A DNA stretch of 64,000 nucleotides, taken from NCBI RefSeq assembly GCF_963675165.1, contig NC_087388.1, positions 310,001-374,000 on the forward strand, read 5' to 3'. Source of the stretch: Halichondria panicea (lineage: Eukaryota; Porifera; Demospongiae; Suberitida; Halichondriidae). The notes under the pieces are model-generated. The model was given only the letters and a program-made list of their open reading frames with translations, was not told where the DNA came from and did no database searches. Positions 12,560-24,034 of the stretch are shown piece after piece; positions within the stretch are counted from its first letter, which is position 1; each line of letters opens with the position of its first letter. The position numbers and the translations under genes were made by a program.

Positions 12560-13099
12560 CTATAGCAACAAAGCATATAATTAGTATGACATCTTCATAG
12601 ATAATTATTATTATTTTAGCATAGCAAATAGTAATTAGAGTAAGTAACCCATCTTCGCCAGGCACCTATAATTGGCGGCTATTGCACGAAGCACAAGACA
12701 ATTTTGCACAAAACTAACTACATGGATCTACAGATGGGTAAGAAAGTAACAGCTCCCCAAAATTTGGAAAGAATAACTTGCTTGCGGACGGAATGGTGGT
12801 CATGAGAAGTGAGCTGCCGAATGTATCGATAATCGTCAGTGAGACACTTATCTCCGTCTTTGCACGCTTACCAAGCACTGAAACTACCAACACTAAACAA
12901 TGCTTCTTGGCACAACTCTAACTAGTGAGCACTACTTGCAGGCAAAGCAGCGTTAGCTGCAGATCGAGCCCCACCCAGCTAGGCATGACAAAAATTTTGC
13001 AAAAAATAGTGCTGATTCAGCAATAATTGTGCACATATCTTCAGGGCGGCCTGCAATCGAGGCTAATCCCAGTTTAATTTGCCACAATTATTGCTGAAT

Positions 13100-13299
13100 N
13101 NNNNNNNNNNNNNNNNNNNNNNNNNNNNNNNNNNNNNNNNNNNNNNNNNNNNNNNNNNNNNNNNNNNNNNNNNNNNNNNNNNNNNNNNNNNNNNNNNNNN
13201 NNNNNNNNNNNNNNNNNNNNNNNNNNNNNNNNNNNNNNNNNNNNNNNNNNNNNNNNNNNNNNNNNNNNNNNNNNNNNNNNNNNNNNNNNNNNNNNNNNN
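13100..13299. other. Assembly gap (200 N)
   Basis: Exactly 200 undetermined bases, probably a scaffold gap of nominal size. Open frames that read through it are meaningless. Missing exons of the 11810-12559 module could lie here. Confidence 0.98.
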
Positions 13300-13819
13300 C
13301 CACAATTTCTTGCTCTTTGATTTGCAGTTTATTCTCAACTTCGCCAGGAAAAGTGTTCTTGATAACAAAGTGCATGGGCTGCGGCTGCTGCTTGTATTCT
13401 CAGTAGTATATGCTCAGCCTATATGAATGCATGCATGCATGTGCTGTGTATACAATGGCTATGTGCTGCCACACTGTAACACAGGCCTTATTTTGCACAT
13501 AATTATACTGTTATCGTCAGTGACCAAGCAGCCCAGATTATAGGCTAGTAATATATTCTGTATTGGAGTTTAGATCTACATAAACATTATAGCCATTGAT
13601 TCTCAACTCAACCTCCTATTACTGTTGTGCTGGCTTGACTCCACTGCTCAGAATAGACTTCTCTAGGGGGGCCCTATAATCACTAAGGGGGACGTATACC
13701 GCTAGTGCAATGGGGCCCCCCCTTACACCCCAAATCGCTAGCGTTTTAGGGCCGGGGGCCCCAAAATAAGGGGGGGGCCCATATCGCTTCTACACCGGTT
13801 GCAAAGGCAAAGAATTTCT

Positions 13820-13871
13820 TAGTCGGGCGCCGCCTCCCTCTACCGTCAAGGAGGGCGGCGACGCTCGACTA
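13820..13871. mobile_element. 52-bp insertion with inverted ends and a 9-bp target-site duplication
   Basis: The segment begins TAGTCGGGCG and ends ACGCTCGACTA, so its ends are imperfect inverted repeats, and its middle is a GC-rich foldback (CCGCCTCCCT against AGGAGGGCGG). AGAATTTCT flanks it on both sides (13811-13819 and 13872-13880). The homologous position in the inverted copy (24010-24018, reverse complement) has that 9-mer once and no insert. This is a filled and an empty site within one sequence. Confidence 0.85.
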
Positions 13872-14174
13872 AGAATTTCTGTGCACTTGACAAAGGTGAG
13901 CTTCCCATGCAGTTCAGTTTCCACACCCAGCCAGCCCCTCCCCCTCACACTTTGCTCTAATGACGACCTTTCCCCGTTACTTATTTGTGGCAGAGGTCAC
14001 CTTAAAAATAATGTACAGTAATGATTATCATAATTATAGCTAATAATTGATGCTAAAAAAAGTGACAATAAATACATTTGTTTGTTTGTTTGTATTATTG
14101 TTCCACTAATAATTATGCATAGCGCACAAAACTACAACAAATTAAAGCTGCCTCGTAGTTAGATAATAGAGCTA

Positions 14175-17100
14175 CTATTTAGCCCCTGCAAGGAATAGTG
14201 CTAGGAGCACACAGAGGAGAATGGAGAGTGCCGTGACAGTGTGGGTGGGCGTGGCTCCAGCTGGTATAGGGTCTCCCTCGTTGATCACTCTAATCCTCCA
14301 GCCGAGGTTCTTGTGAGTGGCACACTGCATAAAGAAGGGGGGGCGAATACATAGCAGATGATCAACAAGTAACAAATCCAATCTGCAAAGAAAAGTCTGG
14401 AAAGTTTTCCAATGAACGGAAAAAACACAAACTAATAACAGTACCAAGAGCAGCTGGTTATAATAATTGAAGTACGACAAATTCATGGAACACTTCTCAA
14501 TCTACTCAGCTAAATAAAGTGGGAAAACTATCAGTTTGTGAAGTATTTCTACACAATTTCAATCAAACCTATTATCATAGTGGATGAATCACTACTATAT
14601 TTCGGGTAATTTTTAACTGCTCAGTTTCAACCAACATGCAATACACACACAAAAACAGACACAAAACAGAACGAATCAAAGGAGATGGTAAAAGTAACAC
14701 TGTAGTACATACAGTCACGACAAAACTTCAAATTTAATTGGCTCACCTGATAGTAGACAGTGTCCGGAGTGTTCTCATCTGGGGTCCAGCTGAGAGTGCC
14801 GGCCTGACCCTGACTGCACCCTGAACCATCCTCTAGTTTAGAGAGGTAGTCATCGAGATCTTGACAGGAGGTCCTGGAGGCGAGGGCAGAGGGAGTCTCC
14901 ACCAGTTCACACAGTCGACCAACTAGGGGAGAGGGGTGGTCACATGAAAACAATGCAGAGAGTAGCCAACTAGGGAGGGTCACATGACACACAATGCAGG
15001 GGGTAGTCTCACCTGCTGTTTCCTGATCACCTGTGAACCCAGCATACACCACCTCCGTCTGCACAACACAAGCACAACTAAAAGTAATATTGAGTACAGT
15101 GTGTAGCTATGAAACCATGCAAACTAACAGCTAACGAGCTTCAATAAACTGCTGAACAGTATATCAGCCTCACATTTCTGATGTTTGAGTCACTGATCCT
15201 GGAGCCAGTCATGGAGCTGGTGATGTACAATGGATGATAGGCTGACTCCACTGAGGGGTTTTCCCCACCCTCTACAATGAACGTGTACGTGCTGCCTCGC
15301 TGGACCACTAGCTCAGGAATCAAGATCCCATTCAGATACCAAGCAATGCCCCAACTAGGCAGACCTGTGCATGACAGAGAGAGTAGCTAGACATTGTGTA
15401 CGTCTATATCTCACCAGCGATGCTCGTGTAACCACGGTTATTGCCAGACGGACCAATCACAGCTCTGAAGGTGGTATTGTCTCTAGCAATGATCCTCTGT
15501 CCTACATAGGGAGAACAAGTGGTACAAGAGATGGGTGTGGTTCCACACGAGTCTAGGGGAGTACGACCAAGGTGTAGTGGAGAATCAGTAGCCTGTGCTC
15601 GCAGGAAGTGTCTAAATGCTGTAGATCCAAGACCACCCACTCCCCACACTATGTACAGTTGTGTGTTGTCAGGGTCCAAAGGTCGATCGCACACCCCCAC
15701 ATCGGCTAGAGGGGGGAGATATCATTGAGTCTATAAGAGGGAGGGGCTACTAACATACTTGGAGTGAATGGACGGGTGAAGGTGACACACTGTTGAGTGT
15801 CATCTCTGAACCCACTCACTAATGTGGCATCATCAGTACAGCCTCTGACAGTGTCTGGACACGCCCCCTGGTCTGTCACACACTGTATACAATGGGATAT
15901 AGAGGGAGTGTCTAGAGGGCGACTAGTAGCTGAGGTATACGTACCTGAGTGTAAGCGCTGAGGTGATAGTCGCGGGCATTGGGTTGTGAGGAGGAGTCCA
16001 CCCAGGTGATGGTGGGGTCACCTCCAACCATCAGAGTGGAGCTATCACTGCCACTCACTCCAAACCCCATATACTGGTTCACACTGGAGGGGGGGGGGGG
16101 TCAAGGGGTGAGTATCACACTTAATACGTACGTAAGTAATTTGCAGGTACTTCTCTTAAGGAAATTGCAGTGTAGCAACAAACATGTGCACTTATATAGT
16201 ATTGATCATTTTTTTGATGTAATTAAGCATCCTACGGTATATAAGAATAACTTACTCTGGGTTGGAGGAGAGACAGCCGCAGAGTTGGAACATGACGTTG
16301 GACTGTTCTCTGTCCACTCTCCATTTCAACCGTAGACTTGGGTCCAGGAACATGCAGTTGTTCAGTGGGGTGACCAGGGGGACCTCTATATTCTCAGGCT
16401 GTCGAGAAAGAAACATATTTATGTTACTGCACGTATGCTGTCCGTTTCAGAATACCTAAACTAGCTGTACAATATACTGGCTAATTGCCGTAATCACTAT
16501 ACTACTTGTAAAACAACCACTCTCACCTTCAAGGCACAGGTACTAGCGCCACCAACTTCATCATCACTCATCTGTAACAGGAAAAATTTGTGTTCATACT
16601 TCCATGTAATAACTAATACATAATTATGGAATGAAGAAATTATTCATTATTAATATTTCAGGACCATCTGCCAAAATCTGTGAGAATTGATAAAGTGTTT
16701 AGACTGAGAGCTAGGCTCGCATTATAATGCTACAACCTTTTCACCATGCAAACATTATTTTGCATTTCTGCTAAACTTTTATAGTACAGTAGGAGGATTG
16801 AACTCACAAACACACTTCTTGTGAGAGTGACTCTATTGAAGATAGCTGTGGCTGGTCGACACCAGATGGTGAGTGTGCTGATGTCACAAGCATCCACTCC
16901 GTCAGGAAGTGGGAGGAGTAACACATCATCATTATAGGACCGCCCTAAGTTGAAACGTCCATCAGCATTGCTATAATTATAAGGTGATAAATTGACTTGA
17001 ATACAAAGATAGTGTGAACATGAGAAAGTTCACAGGAACAAAAGACCATCTCCATTGAGAACACAAACAAGATGCCTAGTGTGTGTGTATGTATCACGAT

Positions 17101-17605
17101 ACTCACTTGCTTCCAGGCACTGGGATGATGGAGCCTCCTCCAGAACTAAGCACAGGATCTCCAGGGCGATAGTAGTACGCAAACACTTCTGCATGAAAAT
17201 ATACATGATATTGGTATGCACTGACTACGTAGAGTAGTAGCCAGCTTATAATACAATCCATGTTAAATATTATAATTATGATAAAACTCACCAAAACCTC
17301 GCCCGTCAAAGGAGAAGTTCTCTAGTTGAATTGTTTTTGCATTGAGTAGCCTTACTCTTCCGCGGACATTGTGTGCACCGGGTGTTCGTTCAAACGTGCC
17401 CCAGAGGACTCCTAGTGTGTGGTGTGTATGGATGTGTGTGGGTGTGCAGAGCTGGGCTATATACATTTACATGTATATATAGGTAGAGAGAGCTAGCTAG
17501 TAGTATGATCTGTGAGTACAGTATGACATCATAATAACAATTACCTGTAGCTTGCTGTAGAGACAGTAGTATCACAGACAAACAGATTAGCAATCCAAAC
17601 CTCAT
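14175..17605 (-). CDS. DM13-DOMON-cupredoxin-like surface protein, copy A (Knickkopf/Skeletor type)
   Basis: Thirteen exons: 17605-17545, 17411-17292, 17188-17107, 16970-16808, 16571-16527, 16398-16256, 16083-15945, 15882-15759, 15705-15415, 15364-15174, 15058-15013, 14922-14747 and 14324-14175; 1731 nt, 576 residues. In order: signal peptide (LLICLSVILLSLQQATG); DM13 domain (GVLWGTFERTPG, NFSFDGRGF, IIPVPGS, CDISTLTIWC); DOMON domain with the family signature GDPTITWVDSSSQPNARDYH followed by CVTDQGACPD; then a region typical of insect Knickkopf/Skeletor (GIAWYLNGILIPELVVQRG, YTFIVEGGENP, SAYHPLYITSS) and a cupredoxin-like end (LSWTPDENTPDTVYYQCATH then KNLGWRI). The last 20 residues are hydrophobic and end at the stop (LSILLCVLLALFLAGAK), as expected for a GPI-attachment signal. 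In insects such proteins organise chitin or extracellular matrix; the role here is unknown. Confidence 0.85.
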
Positions 17606-17722
17606 ATCTATCTCTCTCTGCTTTTCTTGGACTGGCAAAGGTTTAATATATGATCAGATCTGTCACTGTACTGTACTGTACTGTACTACTATAAGAATCG
17701 CCAAGAGTTCTCTTGGTATCAC

Positions 17723-18489
17723 CAGAGATACAAAAGAAAGGGGATTGGAAACGACCGCCCACGCCCTATGTAAAAGGACTGACATCCGGTGAAGCACTCC
17801 GTGTAATTATTGCGCTCGCAAATAATTACATGGAAAAGTTTTGTATCCCTGGTTTCTAGCTCTTCTATCCACTAGAGATCACTCAGGGCCTGGGAGATAC
17901 TTGAGAGAAGTAAGCTTATACCACTGACAAGCTCTAAGTCCGTTGTCTTTACTCTGTTTCCAATTTTTTTGAGTTTAGCTTGAATTACTCTATGTCAACT
18001 TTTCTCTGTCCCTCCTGTGAAGTCAAAACAGCAAAGGACATTGCTTGACTTGGTTATTATGTATCTAAGTGCTACATAGAATGGCTTCATGCTATAAATA
18101 AGCTGTACTGTTCATAAACGTTTGCAGTATAGTCCTTCAAACTGCTTTAGTATACTTTTAGACACGCCACGGGCCTGTCCCTCCTACGACTTCATAGTAA
18201 AGGCTATTTCTTCTTGCATAGCATTTATTTGTCTAGTAATAGTGGCTGCATGGCTTAGTCGACTTTTTAGAGCTAAATTCTCTTTACTTTTTAGAAAAAT
18301 CAACATTAAAAATGATCAATTTCACTGTTTCTATGTACAGCACATTTGTAGAGCAGTCAAGACTGGTAATGAGCATGCTGACTATAAATATAATCCTTTG
18401 TAGTTTTAGCCACGCCCTATAACACGGAATGCTTCACGCAAAAATTTCGTAAAAATTTCGTTTCCAATCCCCTTTCTTTTGTATCTCTG
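17723..18489. mobile_element. 767-bp element with 32-bp terminal inverted repeats
   Basis: The left end (CAGAGATACAAAAGAAAGGG and on to position 17754) is repeated as an exact reverse complement at 18458-18489. Subterminal sequence (GTGAAGCACTCCGTGT against its inverse near 18425-18445) is also inverted. There is no transposase-like reading frame, so it looks like a non-autonomous DNA transposon. CAG-type ends would fit hAT-like elements, but I see no clear target-site duplication. Its right edge abuts the duplicated RMDN segment. Confidence 0.65.
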
Positions 18490-18493
18490 ATAT

Positions 18494-18931
18494 AAGACTA
18501 GGCTCTTTTGTTAAGACCCCTCTACAATGGCGGCATTAGATCTAGCTGTATATTGAAGCTGATATTAATATTATAGAAGTGCACAGCTAGCTCTAGTTTA
18601 ATAGGTATAATACTCTCATGTTACTTGCTTCTCAGAGAGAACTGCAATGGCCGAGCCAGAGAACATACAAGAATTAATGGAGCAATCTGATCGGTGCTCA
18701 AAAGAAAAGAAATGGAAGGAAGGAGCTGAACTTCTCTCGTCTTATCACGATACCGACAACCCACAGCTATTGTGGAGGATTGTCAGGGATCTGTATCGGA
18801 CTAGCAAGTACTTCTCGAAGGACGCTGGAGAAACTGAAGAGCTGGCAAGAAATGGACTAGAACTGGCAAAGAAAGCTCTTTCTCTTGAGAACATTCAGCA
18901 TTCTGAAGGAGGTCTACAAACTTTGCAGTGA
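18494..18931 (+). pseudogene. Truncated duplicate of the RMDN promoter and first exon
   Basis: From about 18494 to 18885 this matches 24062-24453, covering the upstream region and most of exon 1 of the intact RMDN gene. In the 240 shared coding bases I count 8 differences, of which 7 are silent; the only change is Thr for Ala in GE(T/A)EEL. Similarity stops abruptly after KKALSL, where the intact gene continues DSTSYLCYK. The open frame here runs on for 14 unrelated residues to a stop at 18931. It lacks all later exons, so it cannot make the full protein, but the copied promoter may still be active. Confidence 0.85.
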
Positions 18932-19298
18932 GCAGACCCAGTGACTTCTCATGTCTTCCTCCGATAAGGCTCAGGACTGGTGAGCTGCTACGGGTCTCTC
19001 CAGTCTCAGTATATCAGACATACTCCCTCTGCGCGAGCACAAACAAGTCTAGAAGGAGGAAACTGGCTAGAAAAGCTTTAGGAAAGCTTGTTAGCTTATT
19101 AGCTTTTCTTGAAAAGTTAATTACGTAATCGTTCATTAATTAACGCCCATCACACACGTGGTTGACAAAAACAGAGGATCAGGATTGGAAGGAGAGAGAA
19201 GAGAACAAGACTAAACCACTAAACACAGCCTGTCTAAGCCTAACTGTCAATTGGACTGCCACTATAAAGCTGGAAAGTTGCTAACTCCTTGGGGAAGG

Positions 19299-19649
19299 AT
19301 GTCTACTGGCAAGATAATCTCAGAATCTGTGCCCAGGCTTCATGCTGTTACTCTTGTTCGCAGTGGAATAGGCAGACCGTACTGGCAGAAGAGAACACTC
19401 CAAGCGCTCGGTTTCACAAAATTGCAACAAACTATCATTCATAAGAATACAGCTTCTATTAACGGAATGTTGGCGTCTGTAAAAGAGCTCATAAAAGTGC
19501 AGCCAGTTGTGTTCAGAACTGATTTTGAAAACTCACCAAATGGGAAAAACTTTTTGGCTCATAATGGACACTACTTTATCGATCCGAAAGAGTGGCCAAT
19601 GGAATTGATCTGTGATGAGCCTGAGACAGCAGCAAACGTTTCAGACTAA
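19299..19649 (+). CDS. MRPL30: Mitochondrial ribosomal protein uL30m
   Basis: A component of the mitochondrial large ribosomal subunit. From the ATG at 19299 it codes for 116 residues without introns. Family features are the uL30 core: LHAVTLVRSGIGRPYWQKRT, then LGFTKLQQTIIHKNTASING and MLASVKELIKVQPVVF. The open frame extends upstream to about 19251 without another ATG, so an upstream spliced leader exon is possible; the first residues (MSTGKIISE) do not look like a strong targeting peptide. It lies in the spacer of the inverted duplication, 370 bp after the truncated RMDN copy and in the same orientation, and could use promoter sequence brought in by that copy. Confidence 0.8.
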   Translation: MSTGKIISESVPRLHAVTLVRSGIGRPYWQKRTLQALGFTKLQQTIIHKNTASINGMLASVKELIKVQPVVFRTDFENSPNGKNFLAHNGHYFIDPKEWPMELICDEPETAANVSD

Positions 19650-20072
19650 CATCATAGGTATTAATATAAATTGCTCGTGTGTGTGTGTTGTTGTGTGTTA
19701 TGGACTGTTCATGATAATTAAATTAAAGTGCATTCGGGGCTGCTGAACTGATGTTGTTAAGTTTGGGACCTTTGGCCATTATTTTGTTTACCTTAACCAT
19801 CGTAGATACCCCGAATTGAGAAAGATTACTGAAGTCAAGAGTATGTTCTTGCTAAAGTTGTTTGCAAAGTAAACTCTGTTTATCAATTTCATTGAGCATC
19901 TGTGTACACTGTGCAACCACAAACAGGAAACTTGAACATGATTTGTATTTGGGTATTCCCGGAATCCCATATAGAGATGGGCGTGGTGGCTTCGCATGTT
20001 TAGTTGCCAGCTATCTGGCTATCTAAGATCATATAACCTTTGCCAGTCCAAGAAAAGCAGAGAGAGATAGAT
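19650..20072. other. Intergenic spacer between MRPL30 and copy B
   Basis: Holds the MRPL30 3' UTR (a TG-rich stretch, then ATTAAATTAAA near 19718) and the presumed promoter of the DM13-DOMON copy B. The last 45 bp belong to the inverted arm. Nothing else recognised. Confidence 0.5.
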
Positions 20073-23000
20073 ATGAGGTTTGGATTGCTGATCTGTTTGT
20101 CTGTGATACTGCTGTCTCTACAGCAAGCTACAGGTAATTGTTATTATGATGTCATACTGTACCATACTCACAGATCATACTCTTAGATATATATATCTAG
20201 CTAGCTCTCTCTACATACCTATATATACAATCATGTATATAGCCCAGCTCTGCACACCCACACCCACCCACACCACACATCCACACACACCACACACTAG
20301 GAGTCCTCTGGGGCACGTTTGAGCAAACACCCGGTATACACAATGTCCGTGGAAGAGTGAGGCTACTCAATGCAAAAACAATTCAACTAGAGAACTTCTC
20401 CTTTGACGGAAATGGAGCTGGTAAGTCTTATCCTAGCTGAAGCCTTGTAGCTAAATTGTACAATCGTAGTCTAAGTTGAATGTACAGTATACTATTATGA
20501 ACCAAGAGCATTTTTGGTTGTTTCTTTATGGCATGCAAGCTAGCTATCACTCCATCACATTAGGTAGTAAGTCCGTGCGTATCATTCATGATCAAATTAT
20601 ATATTTTTATTTAGATGTGTATGTCTACTACTATCGCCCTGGAGATACCGTGAGTAGGTTTGGAGGAGGCTTTATCATCCCAGTGCCTGGAAGCAAGTGA
20701 GTATCGTGATACATACACAGTAGGCATCTTGTTTGTGTTCTCAATGAAGATGGTCTTTTGTTCCTGTAAACTTTCTCATGTTCACACTATCTTTGTATTT
20801 CCTTATATAGCAATGCTGACGGACGTTTCAACTCAGGGATACCCTACAATGATGATGTGTTACTCCTCCCACTTCCTGACGGAGTGGATGCTTGTGACAT
20901 CAGCACACTCACCATCTGGTGTGACCCCTTCAATTCTATCTTCAATAGAGTCACTCTCACAAGAAGTGTGTTTGTGAGTTCAATCCTCCTACTGTATATA
21001 CTATAAAAGTTTAGCAGAGATGCAAAATAATGTTTGCATGGTGAAAAGGTTGTAGCATTATAATGCGAGCCTAGCTCTAAGTCTAAACACTTCATTAATT
21101 CTCATAGATTTGGCAGATGGTCCTATAATTTCATCATTCCATTAATTTTTCCTGTTACAGATGAGTGATGATGAAGTTGGTGGCGCTAGTACCTGTGCCT
21201 TGAGGGTGAGAGTGGTTGTTTTACAAGTAGTATAGTGTAGCAGGATTAGTGCCTTTATTGTACAGCTTAGTTTAGGTATTCTGAAACGAACAGCATACGT
21301 GCAGTAACATAAGTATGTTTCTTTCTCGACAGCCTGAGAATATAGAGGTCGCCCTGGTCACCCCGCCCCCCCCACTGGACAACTGCATGTTCCTGGACCC
21401 AAGTCTACAGTTGAAATGGAGAGTGGACAGAGAACAGTCCAACGTCATGTTCCAACTCTGCGGCTGTCTCTCCTCCAACCCAGAGTAATTTATTCTTATA
21501 TACCGTAGGATGCTTAATTACATCAAAAAATGATCAATACTATATAAGTGCACATGTTTGTTGCTACACTGCAACTTTCATAAGGGAAGTACCTCAAATA
21601 GTGCAAATTACTACTTCTATGGCTTAATTGTGATTATGAATAGTAGGCTGTATCTTTCACTTCAGAGCGTCAAATTATTGCCTAGCTATTCCTTTATTGG
21701 TCTAGGCTGCCAGCTATCTCATCCTCTACATGTATCACTTTAAATTTACAGTCTGTCAATTGCTGTAAAGTTTCCATATAATAATCTATTAGTGATACTC
21801 CCCCCTTGACCCCCTCTCTCCAGTGTGAACCAGTATATGGGGTTTGGAGTGAGTGGCAGTGATACCTCTACTCTGATGGTTGGAGGTGACCCCACCATCA
21901 CCTGGGTGGACTCCTCCTCACAACCCAACGCCCGCGACTATCACCTCAGCGCTTACACTCAGGTACGTACACCTCAGCTACTAGTCGCCCTCTAGACACT
22001 CCCTCTATGTACAGTGTGTGACAGACCAGGGGGCGTGTCCAGACACTGTCAGGGGCTGTACTGATGATGCCACATTAGTGAGTGGGTTCAGAGATGACAC
22101 TCAACAGTGTGTCACCTTCACCCGTCCATTCACTCCAAGTATGTTAGTAGCCCCTCCCTCTTATAGACTCAATGATATTTCCCTCTCTAGCTGACGTGGG
22201 TACGTGTGATCGACCTTTGGACCCTGACAACACACAGCTGTACATGGTGTGGGGAGTGGGTAGTCTTGGATCTACAGCATTTAGACACTTCCTGCGAGCA
22301 CAGGCTACTGACTCTCCAATACACCTTGGTCGTACTCCCCTAGACTCGTGTGGAACCACACCTCTCTCTTGTACCACTTGTCCTCCCTATGTAGGACAGA
22401 GGATCATTGCTAGAGACAATACCACCTTCAGAGCTGTGATTGGTCCGTCTGGCAGTAACCGTGGTTACACGAGCATCGCTGGTGAGGTACAGACATACAC
22501 AATGTCTAGCTACTCTCTCTGTCATGCACAGGTCTGCCTAGTTGGGGCATTGCTTGGTATCTGAATGGGATCTTGATTCCTGAGCTAGTGGTCCAGCGAG
22601 GTAGCACGTACACGTTCATTGTAGAGGGTGGGGAAAACCCCTCAATAGAGTCAGCCTATCATCCATTGTACATCACCAGCTCCATGACTGGCTCCAGGAT
22701 CAGTGACCCAGCCATCAGAAATGTGAGGCTAATATACTGTTCAGCAGTTTATTGAAGCTCGTTAGCTGTTAGTTTGCATGGTTTCATCGCAACTAGTGTA
22801 CACACTGTACTCAGTATTACCCTTAGTTGTATTTATGCTGTGCAGACGGAGGTGGTGTATGCTGGGTTCACAGGTGATCAGGAAACAGCAGGTGAGACTA
22901 CCCTTGCATTGTTTGTCATGTGACCCCCCTAGTTGGCTACCCCCTGCATTGTTTGTCATGTGACCACCCCTCTCCCCTAGTTGGTCGACTGTGTGAGCGG

Positions 23001-24034
23001 ATGGAGACCCCCTCTGCCCTCGCCTCCAGGACCTCCTGTCAAGATCTCAATGACTACCTCTCTAAACTAGAGGACGGTTCAGGGTGCAGTCAGGGTCAGG
23101 CCGGCACTCTCAGCTGGACCCCAGATGAGAACACTCCTGACCCTGTCTACTATCAGGTGAGCCGATTAAATTTGAAGTTTTGTCGTGACTGTATGTACTA
23201 CAGTGTTACTTTTACCATCTCCTTTGATTCGTTCTGTTTTGTGTGTGTATTACATGTTGGTTGAAAAATTATCCCTTGAAATACAGTAGTGATTCATCCA
23301 CTGTGATAATAGATTTTTAGTTTGATTAAAATTGTGTAGAAATACTTCACAAACTGATAGTTTTCCCACTTTATTTAGCTGAGTAGATTGAGAAGTGTTC
23401 CATGAATTTGTCGTACTTTAATTATTGTAACCAGCTGCTCTTGGTACTGTTATTAGTTTGTGTTTTTTCTGTTCATTTGCAAACTTTCCAGATTTTTCTT
23501 TGCAGAATGGATTTGTTACTTCTTGTCATGTATTCGCCCCCCCTTCTCTATGCAGTGTGCCACTCACAAGAACCTCGGCTGGAGGATTAGAGTGATCAAC
23601 GAGGGAGACCCTATACCAGCTGGAGCCACGCCCACACACACTGTCACGGCACTCTCCATTCTCCTCTGTGTGCTCCTAGCACTATTCCTTGCAGGGGCTA
23701 AATAGTAGCTCTATTATCTAACTACGAGGCAGCTGTAATTTGTTGTAGTTTTGTGCGCTATGCATAATTATTAGTGGAACAATAATACAAACAAACAAAC
23801 AAATGTATTTATTGTCACTTTTTTTTAGCATCAGCTATAATTATGATAATGTATTTATAACATTTTAAGGTGACCTCCAAATAGCTAATAAGTAACGGGG
23901 AAAGGTCGTCATTAGAGCAAATGAACTCAAGTCTGCAAAGGTGTGGGGGGGAGGGGCTGGCTGGGTGTGGAACTAAACTGCATGGGAAGCTAACCTTTGT
24001 CAAGTGCACAGAAATTCTTTGCCTTTGCAACCTG
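20027..24034. repeat. Right arm of large inverted duplication
   Basis: Reverse-complement partner of 13794-17655. Exon boundaries and splice phases are the same in all 13 exons; introns differ mainly by small insertions and deletions. It has the empty site of the 52-bp insertion at 24010-24018. Confidence 0.85.
20073..23705 (+). CDS. DM13-DOMON-cupredoxin-like surface protein, copy B
   Basis: Thirteen exons: 20073-20133, 20301-20420, 20615-20696, 20811-20973, 21161-21205, 21333-21484, 21824-21962, 22015-22138, 22191-22481, 22532-22722, 22846-22891, 22981-23156 and 23556-23705; 1740 nt, 579 residues. It is intact and differs from copy A by scattered substitutions and a three-residue insertion in exon 6 (TPPPPLDN against TPLNN). 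Signal peptide, DM13, DOMON (GDPTITWVDSSSQPNARDYH, CVTDQGACPD), the YHPLYITSS region, the CATHKNLGWRI segment and the C-terminal hydrophobic GPI-like signal are all kept. In DM13 the exon-3 segment has diverged most (NGADVYVYYYRPGDTVSRF here, RGFEVFAYYYRPGDPVLSS in A). Transcribed away from copy A. Confidence 0.85.

Larger units (their letters stand above)
12560..14174. other. Region without recognised gene, with gap and small repeats
   Basis: Apart from the N gap it contains a G/C-homopolymer-rich, partly palindromic patch at about 13655-13790 (runs such as GGGGCCCCCCC) and the 52-bp insertion at 13820-13871. From 13794 rightwards the sequence is the 3' flank shared with the other DM13-DOMON gene. 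No exon was identified on either strand. Confidence 0.5.
13794..17655. repeat. Left arm of large inverted duplication
   Basis: This arm holds a whole DM13-DOMON gene plus about 380 bp of 3' flank and about 50 bp of 5' flank. Its reverse complement matches 20027-24034 in exons and in most intron sequence. Boundaries are set where the flanks stop matching (ACCGGTTGC at the left, TATATGATC at the right). Confidence 0.85.

Noticed and set aside
13063-13426. Open frames crossing the N gap
   Set aside because: They only stay open because undetermined bases cannot form stop codons.
18122-18403. 94-residue frame with a hydrophobic stretch
   Set aside because: It lies inside the 767-bp inverted-repeat element, has no recognisable domain and no splice context.
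19251-19298. Extension of MRPL30 to 19251
   Set aside because: The codon there is TTG and the extra residues do not match the family; the ATG at 19299 is preferred unless a spliced leader exists.
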